From Nitrospirota bacterium (GTDB lineage Bacteria; Nitrospirota; Nitrospiria; Nitrospirales; Nitrospiraceae): 64,000 nucleotides of DNA. The translations under genes and the position numbers were made by a program. Of the stretch, positions 60,936 through 64,000 are shown in pieces. The notes beneath the pieces were generated by a model. That model ran no database searches, was not told the DNA's origin, and saw only the letters and a list, made by a program, of their open reading frames with translations. Location: the NCBI GenBank assembly GCA_040757595.1, contig JBFLWP010000013.1, forward strand, positions 7,501 to 71,500, read 5' to 3'. Positions within the stretch are counted from its first letter, which is position 1. Each line of letters starts with the position of its first letter.

Positions 60936-62343
60936 CGCGTCGTCGTTGACTTCCATGAGCCACGGGCTGGCCCGGCACTTGGCGGTCTGGCGGGCCGCCT
61001 GGCGGGAGGAGCGCGGCCGCGGCGCGGGGCTCGCCCTCGGCCGCCGGGAGACGGAGTTCCTGCCGGCCGTCCTGGAGATCCAGGAGTCGCCGCCGTCTCC
61101 AGTGGGCCGTGCGGTGATGTGGCTCATCATGGCCGTGTTCCTGGCCGGCGTCCTCTGGGCCAGCCTGGGCCGCATTGACATCGTGGCGGTCGCCCAGGGC
61201 AAGATCATCCCGAGCGATTACTCGAAGGTCATCCAGCCGCTGGAGAGCGGCGTCATCTCGGTGATCCACGTGCGGGACGGGCAGGCGGTGAAGAGCGGGG
61301 AGGTGCTGATCGAGCTGGACGCCACCGTGAACGCGGCCGAGCAGGCGCGGCTGTCGAACGAGTACCGGGCGGCCAAGGTCGAGAGCGCCCGCCTGCGCGC
61401 CCTGCTCGCGGGCACGGACCGGATGGAGGCGCCCGCCGGCTCGGACGCCAAGTTCGTGGAGCTGCAGGAGCAGCTCCTGCGGGATCAGTTGGCCGAGCAG
61501 CGGGCCAGGATCGAGGCGGCGCGCCAGCAGGTCGAGCAGCGCAAGGCCGCCGTCGAAGGGACCAGGGCCGAGATCGCCAAGCTCGAAACGACCGTGCCGA
61601 TGCTGACGCAGAAGGCCCAGGCGTTCAAGAAGCTCCTCAGGGACCAGTACGTGGCCGAGATGCAGTACCTGGACGCCGAGCAGAGCCGCGTCGAGGCGGC
61701 GCAGAACCTCGAATCCCAGAGGAAGAAGCTCGTGCAGGATCAGGCCGCGCTCGCCGAGGCGCAGAAGAACCACGAGCGGCTGAAGTCGGACGTTCAACAG
61801 AGCCGCATGGCCGAGCTGACCGCCATCGAGACCAAGGCGGCGTCGCTGGCTCAGGAGCTGGTCAAGGCGGGCCAGCGGACGGGCCAGCAGCGGTTGGCGG
61901 CGCCCATCGACGGGGTCGTCCAGCAACTGGCGGTCCACACCGTGGGCGGCGTCGTGACACCCGCCCAGCAACTGATGATCGTCGTGCCGAACGACCACCC
62001 GCTGGAGGTCGAGGCCTGGGTGGAAAACAAGGACATCGGTTTCGTCAAGGAGGGGCAGCCGGTGGAGATCAAGGTCGAGACCTTTCCCTTCACGGTTTAC
62101 GGCACGATCAGCGGCCGGATCGTCAGCGTGTCGGACGACGCGGTGCCGCTGGAAAAGGGCGGGCTGGCCTACACGGCGCGCGTGAGCATGGACCGGTCCG
62201 AGATGGCCGTGGAGGGCAAGACGGTGCGGCTCTCGCCGGGCATGGCGGTGACCGCCGAAATCAAGACCGGCCAGCGGCGGGTGATCGAGTTCTTCCTGAG
62301 CCCCCTCCTCAAGTACGCACAGGAAAGCGTGCGCGAGCGCTGA
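60922..62343 (+). CDS. Type I secretion membrane fusion protein, HlyD-like
   Basis: 473 residues from ATG 60922, overlapping the ABC gene by 14 bp with GAAGGGG upstream; ATG 60955 is an alternative. One membrane helix (about 70-92, VMWLIMAVFLAGVLW) is followed by a lipoyl-like half domain (VIQPLESGVISVIHVRDGQAVKSGEVLIELD). A long coiled coil (about 150-310) comes next, then the second lipoyl half (LAAPIDGVVQQLAVHTVGGVV) and the C-terminal HlyD signature region (VEIKVETFPFTVYGTISGRIV). It bridges the inner-membrane ABC transporter to TolC. Only 12 bp separate its stop from the convergent hpnE stop. Confidence 0.95.
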   Translation: MPWPSASSLTSMSHGLARHLAVWRAAWREERGRGAGLALGRRETEFLPAVLEIQESPPSPVGRAVMWLIMAVFLAGVLWASLGRIDIVAVAQGKIIPSDYSKVIQPLESGVISVIHVRDGQAVKSGEVLIELDATVNAAEQARLSNEYRAAKVESARLRALLAGTDRMEAPAGSDAKFVELQEQLLRDQLAEQRARIEAARQQVEQRKAAVEGTRAEIAKLETTVPMLTQKAQAFKKLLRDQYVAEMQYLDAEQSRVEAAQNLESQRKKLVQDQAALAEAQKNHERLKSDVQQSRMAELTAIETKAASLAQELVKAGQRTGQQRLAAPIDGVVQQLAVHTVGGVVTPAQQLMIVVPNDHPLEVEAWVENKDIGFVKEGQPVEIKVETFPFTVYGTISGRIVSVSDDAVPLEKGGLAYTARVSMDRSEMAVEGKTVRLSPGMAVTAEIKTGQRRVIEFFLSPLLKYAQESVRER

Positions 62344-62355
62344 CCCGTTCCCTCC

Positions 62356-63645
62356 TCAGCCTGCCCGCCCGTCCTTCTCCATGATCGTCTTCGCACAGAG
62401 TTCACCGCTCTGGAGCGCGCTCTCCAGCGCGGGCGGCAGTCCCGTGTCGGTCCAGGCCCCGGCCAGGAAGAGGTTCGGGAAGGGACTCTGCGACAGGGGG
62501 CGTAAGGAAGCGCAGCCGGGATGGGGCAGGAGGTGAGCCTGGGGCATCCGGACGACGAGGCCGTCGCCGCCTGACGCGGCCGATCCGGCAAGGGCCGCAA
62601 CCGCCTCTTCCCGCGCCAGGCCCTGCAGCTCCTGGTCGGACTTGGCCAGCAGGTCGGCCCGACCCACGGCGACGACCGAGACCGACTCGTGCTGGGCGGT
62701 GAGCCAGTGGAAGGTCCCTCCGGGGAGCAGCACCAGGCGCGGGGCGGAGAGCGGCTTGGCCCGCTTGAGCCGGACCGTCACCACCGGGCTGTCGCTCAGC
62801 CTCGTGAGCTGTTGAAAATAGGCGAACCGCGACAGGACCCGCTCCGGGAGCAGCGGGGTGACCTCCCGGTGCGGGACGGCCAGAATGTACCAGTCGGCCG
62901 TGAGGATCGCGCCGCCCGGCACGCGCACGCCGCTCACGCGCTGCTCGTCGAACCGGACCTGATCCACCCGGGTTTCCAGGCGGATCGTGGCGCCGGTCTG
63001 ACGGAGCCGGTCACGGATGGGCCCCACCAGCAGGCTGCGCAGCTCTCGCGCCGGAACGGCGGTCCTGGCCTGCTGCGGGCCGGAGCCCAGCCAGCGGATC
63101 AACGTGTGGACCAGGAGGCCGGCGGAGACCGCGGTCGCTTCGCCTCCGACGAGAAATCGGACGAGCGGGTTCCAGATCCACCGGCGGGCTTCGGCCGATT
63201 GGCCGATGCCGGCCAGCCAGTCGTCCACGGTGCGGGACTCGAGGTCGTCCGGCAGCGGCGGATCCCCCTCCCAGGTCCGTTCCATCCAGGACAGGAACCG
63301 CCACCGATCGGCCGCGGACAGGCCGCGAAAGGTGGCGACGCTCACCAGGGTATGGAGGGGAGGGGGGGCGAGCGGTCGGCGGAGCTTGACGGTCCGTCCG
63401 TTCGGAAGCAGGAACTCGACGGGAACCTGCTGAGGGAACAGCTCCTGCCGGCTCAGGCCCAGGTGATCCAACAGCGACAGGGTGGCTGTGTGGCAGCCCA
63501 GGAGAACCGGCGGCACGAGGCCGAGCCGGCCCGCCAACCTTCCGTCCCGCTCCAGCAGGGTGACTCCATAGCCGCTGCGGCTGAGCCTGAGGGCTGCAGC
63601 CAGGCCGGCAGGGCCTCCTCCGACGATCAGGACGGTGCGCGTCAT
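62356..63645 (-). CDS. hpnE: Hydroxysqualene dehydroxylase HpnE
   Basis: 429 residues from ATG 63645 (GTG 63648 adjacent). An FAD-binding Rossmann motif VLIVGGGPAGLAAALRLSRSG opens the protein. The C-terminal FAD motif is PNLFLAGAWTDTGLPPALESALQSGELCAKTI, typical of HpnE and phytoene-desaturase-like amine oxidoreductases. HpnE reduces hydroxysqualene to squalene, the hopanoid precursor, after HpnC and HpnD. hpnD lies directly upstream on the same strand. Confidence 0.9.
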   Translation of the reverse strand: MTRTVLIVGGGPAGLAAALRLSRSGYGVTLLERDGRLAGRLGLVPPVLLGCHTATLSLLDHLGLSRQELFPQQVPVEFLLPNGRTVKLRRPLAPPPLHTLVSVATFRGLSAADRWRFLSWMERTWEGDPPLPDDLESRTVDDWLAGIGQSAEARRWIWNPLVRFLVGGEATAVSAGLLVHTLIRWLGSGPQQARTAVPARELRSLLVGPIRDRLRQTGATIRLETRVDQVRFDEQRVSGVRVPGGAILTADWYILAVPHREVTPLLPERVLSRFAYFQQLTRLSDSPVVTVRLKRAKPLSAPRLVLLPGGTFHWLTAQHESVSVVAVGRADLLAKSDQELQGLAREEAVAALAGSAASGGDGLVVRMPQAHLLPHPGCASLRPLSQSPFPNLFLAGAWTDTGLPPALESALQSGELCAKTIMEKDGRAG

Positions 63646-63688
63646 CACGGGGCTAGCGCGGGGCAGCGGCGAGTCGGTCGCCCCCGTT

Positions 63689-64000
63689 TCATTTGCAGGA
63701 GAGCAGGGAGCGCAGCCAGATCCCGCCGGCGATGGCCAGGCGATAGGGCGGCGCGAGCCGGACGCGGGACCCGAAGACCCGGTAGCCGGACGACTCGATC
63801 CGGTCGAGAATCCTGGCGTAGACGCCGTGCATGATTTCCGCGGCGATCAGCGCCCGGCGATCGTGGGCCGGGAGGCGCTCGACGGCCTCGCGGGCCTTGC
63901 GGTAGAACTGCCTGGCCCGGTCGCACTCGAAGCGCATCAACTCGACGAAGGGCGGAGACGTGGTTCGGGCGAGCAGGTCCTCCTCCCGGTAACCGAAGCG
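63689..64000 (-). CDS. hpnD: Presqualene diphosphate synthase HpnD, C-terminal part
   Basis: The frame is open from the window edge (64000) to TGA at 63689, about 103 residues. It reads FGYREEDLLARTTSPPFVELM, then RFECDRARQFYRKAREAVERL and GVYARILDRIESSGYRVFGSRVRLAPPYRLAIA. This matches the C-terminal third of HpnD/squalene-synthase-like enzymes. The catalytic DxxxD motifs are outside the window. It makes presqualene diphosphate from two farnesyl diphosphates. The 43-bp gap to hpnE fits one operon. Confidence 0.88.
   Translation of the reverse strand, partial: RFGYREEDLLARTTSPPFVELMRFECDRARQFYRKAREAVERLPAHDRRALIAAEIMHGVYARILDRIESSGYRVFGSRVRLAPPYRLAIAGGIWLRSLLSCK

Overview
The window is GC-rich, densely coded Gram-negative DNA. 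My best guess is a Nitrospira-like member of the Nitrospirota. The reasons are hopanoid genes hpnE/hpnD, a uppS-cdsA-dxr-rseP-proS block, an Mla-type (MCE) lipid transport operon, tldD/tldE, and a large set of CsgG/GNA1162/FlgT-like envelope lipoproteins. This rests on gene content alone; another hopanoid-making Gram-negative lineage is possible.

Layout. 0-1.6 kb: the window opens inside a group I intron of the 23S rRNA gene, with the tail of a LAGLIDADG homing endonuclease in the intron, then the 23S 3' exon, 5S rRNA and a terminator. 1.9-3.0 kb: an IS630-family element with a frameshifted transposase. 3.0-5.1 kb (minus): a zinc peptidase translationally coupled to an ATP-grasp ligase. 5.2-7.2 kb: an NmrA-type Rossmann protein and a secreted tandem-LCCL protein. 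7.4-11.0 kb: an Mla-like operon of permease, ATPase, MCE protein and TPR lipoprotein; the ATPase lacks the Walker B glutamate. 11.6-27.1 kb: a long plus-strand run of envelope genes (DUF4384, MltC-like transglycosylase, four FlgT/LPP20-like proteins, TPR lipoprotein, two GNA1162-like lipoproteins, a CsgG-like lipoprotein, a CHASE2 adenylate cyclase and a broken FlgO-like gene), interrupted by one Uma2 gene.

27.2-36.0 kb (minus): a GAF-fused GspE/PilB ATPase, then proS, rseP, dxr, cdsA and uppS, transcribed from a promoter upstream of uppS. 36.2-40.9 kb (plus): tldD, tldE, two PEBP/YbhB proteins (one cytoplasmic, one secreted) and an unknown protein. 40.9-43.9 kb (minus): a caspase-like lipoprotein with an EF-hand loop, two small paralogous lipoproteins and a family-4 uracil-DNA glycosylase. 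44.3-62.3 kb: a type I secretion island with a DUF3467-like protein, a small secreted peptide, a membrane protein, a 3108-residue lipase-RTX protein, small exported or membrane proteins, a second RTX protein, and the HlyB-like ABC transporter and HlyD-like adaptor. No TolC-like outer-membrane partner is present. 62.4-64.0 kb (minus): hpnE and the 3' part of hpnD.

The most unusual signal is not a gene. At least ten non-coding gaps carry imperfect inverted repeats whose two arms are each built from degenerate 7-bp units. The unit sequence differs from locus to locus, but the period (7) and the inverted layout are constant. They sit between 23S and 5S rRNA, in all three gaps of the cdsA-dxr-rseP-proS series, before tldE and several other genes, between convergent genes, and once inside the signal-peptide coding region of a lipoprotein. 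I know of no description of this family.
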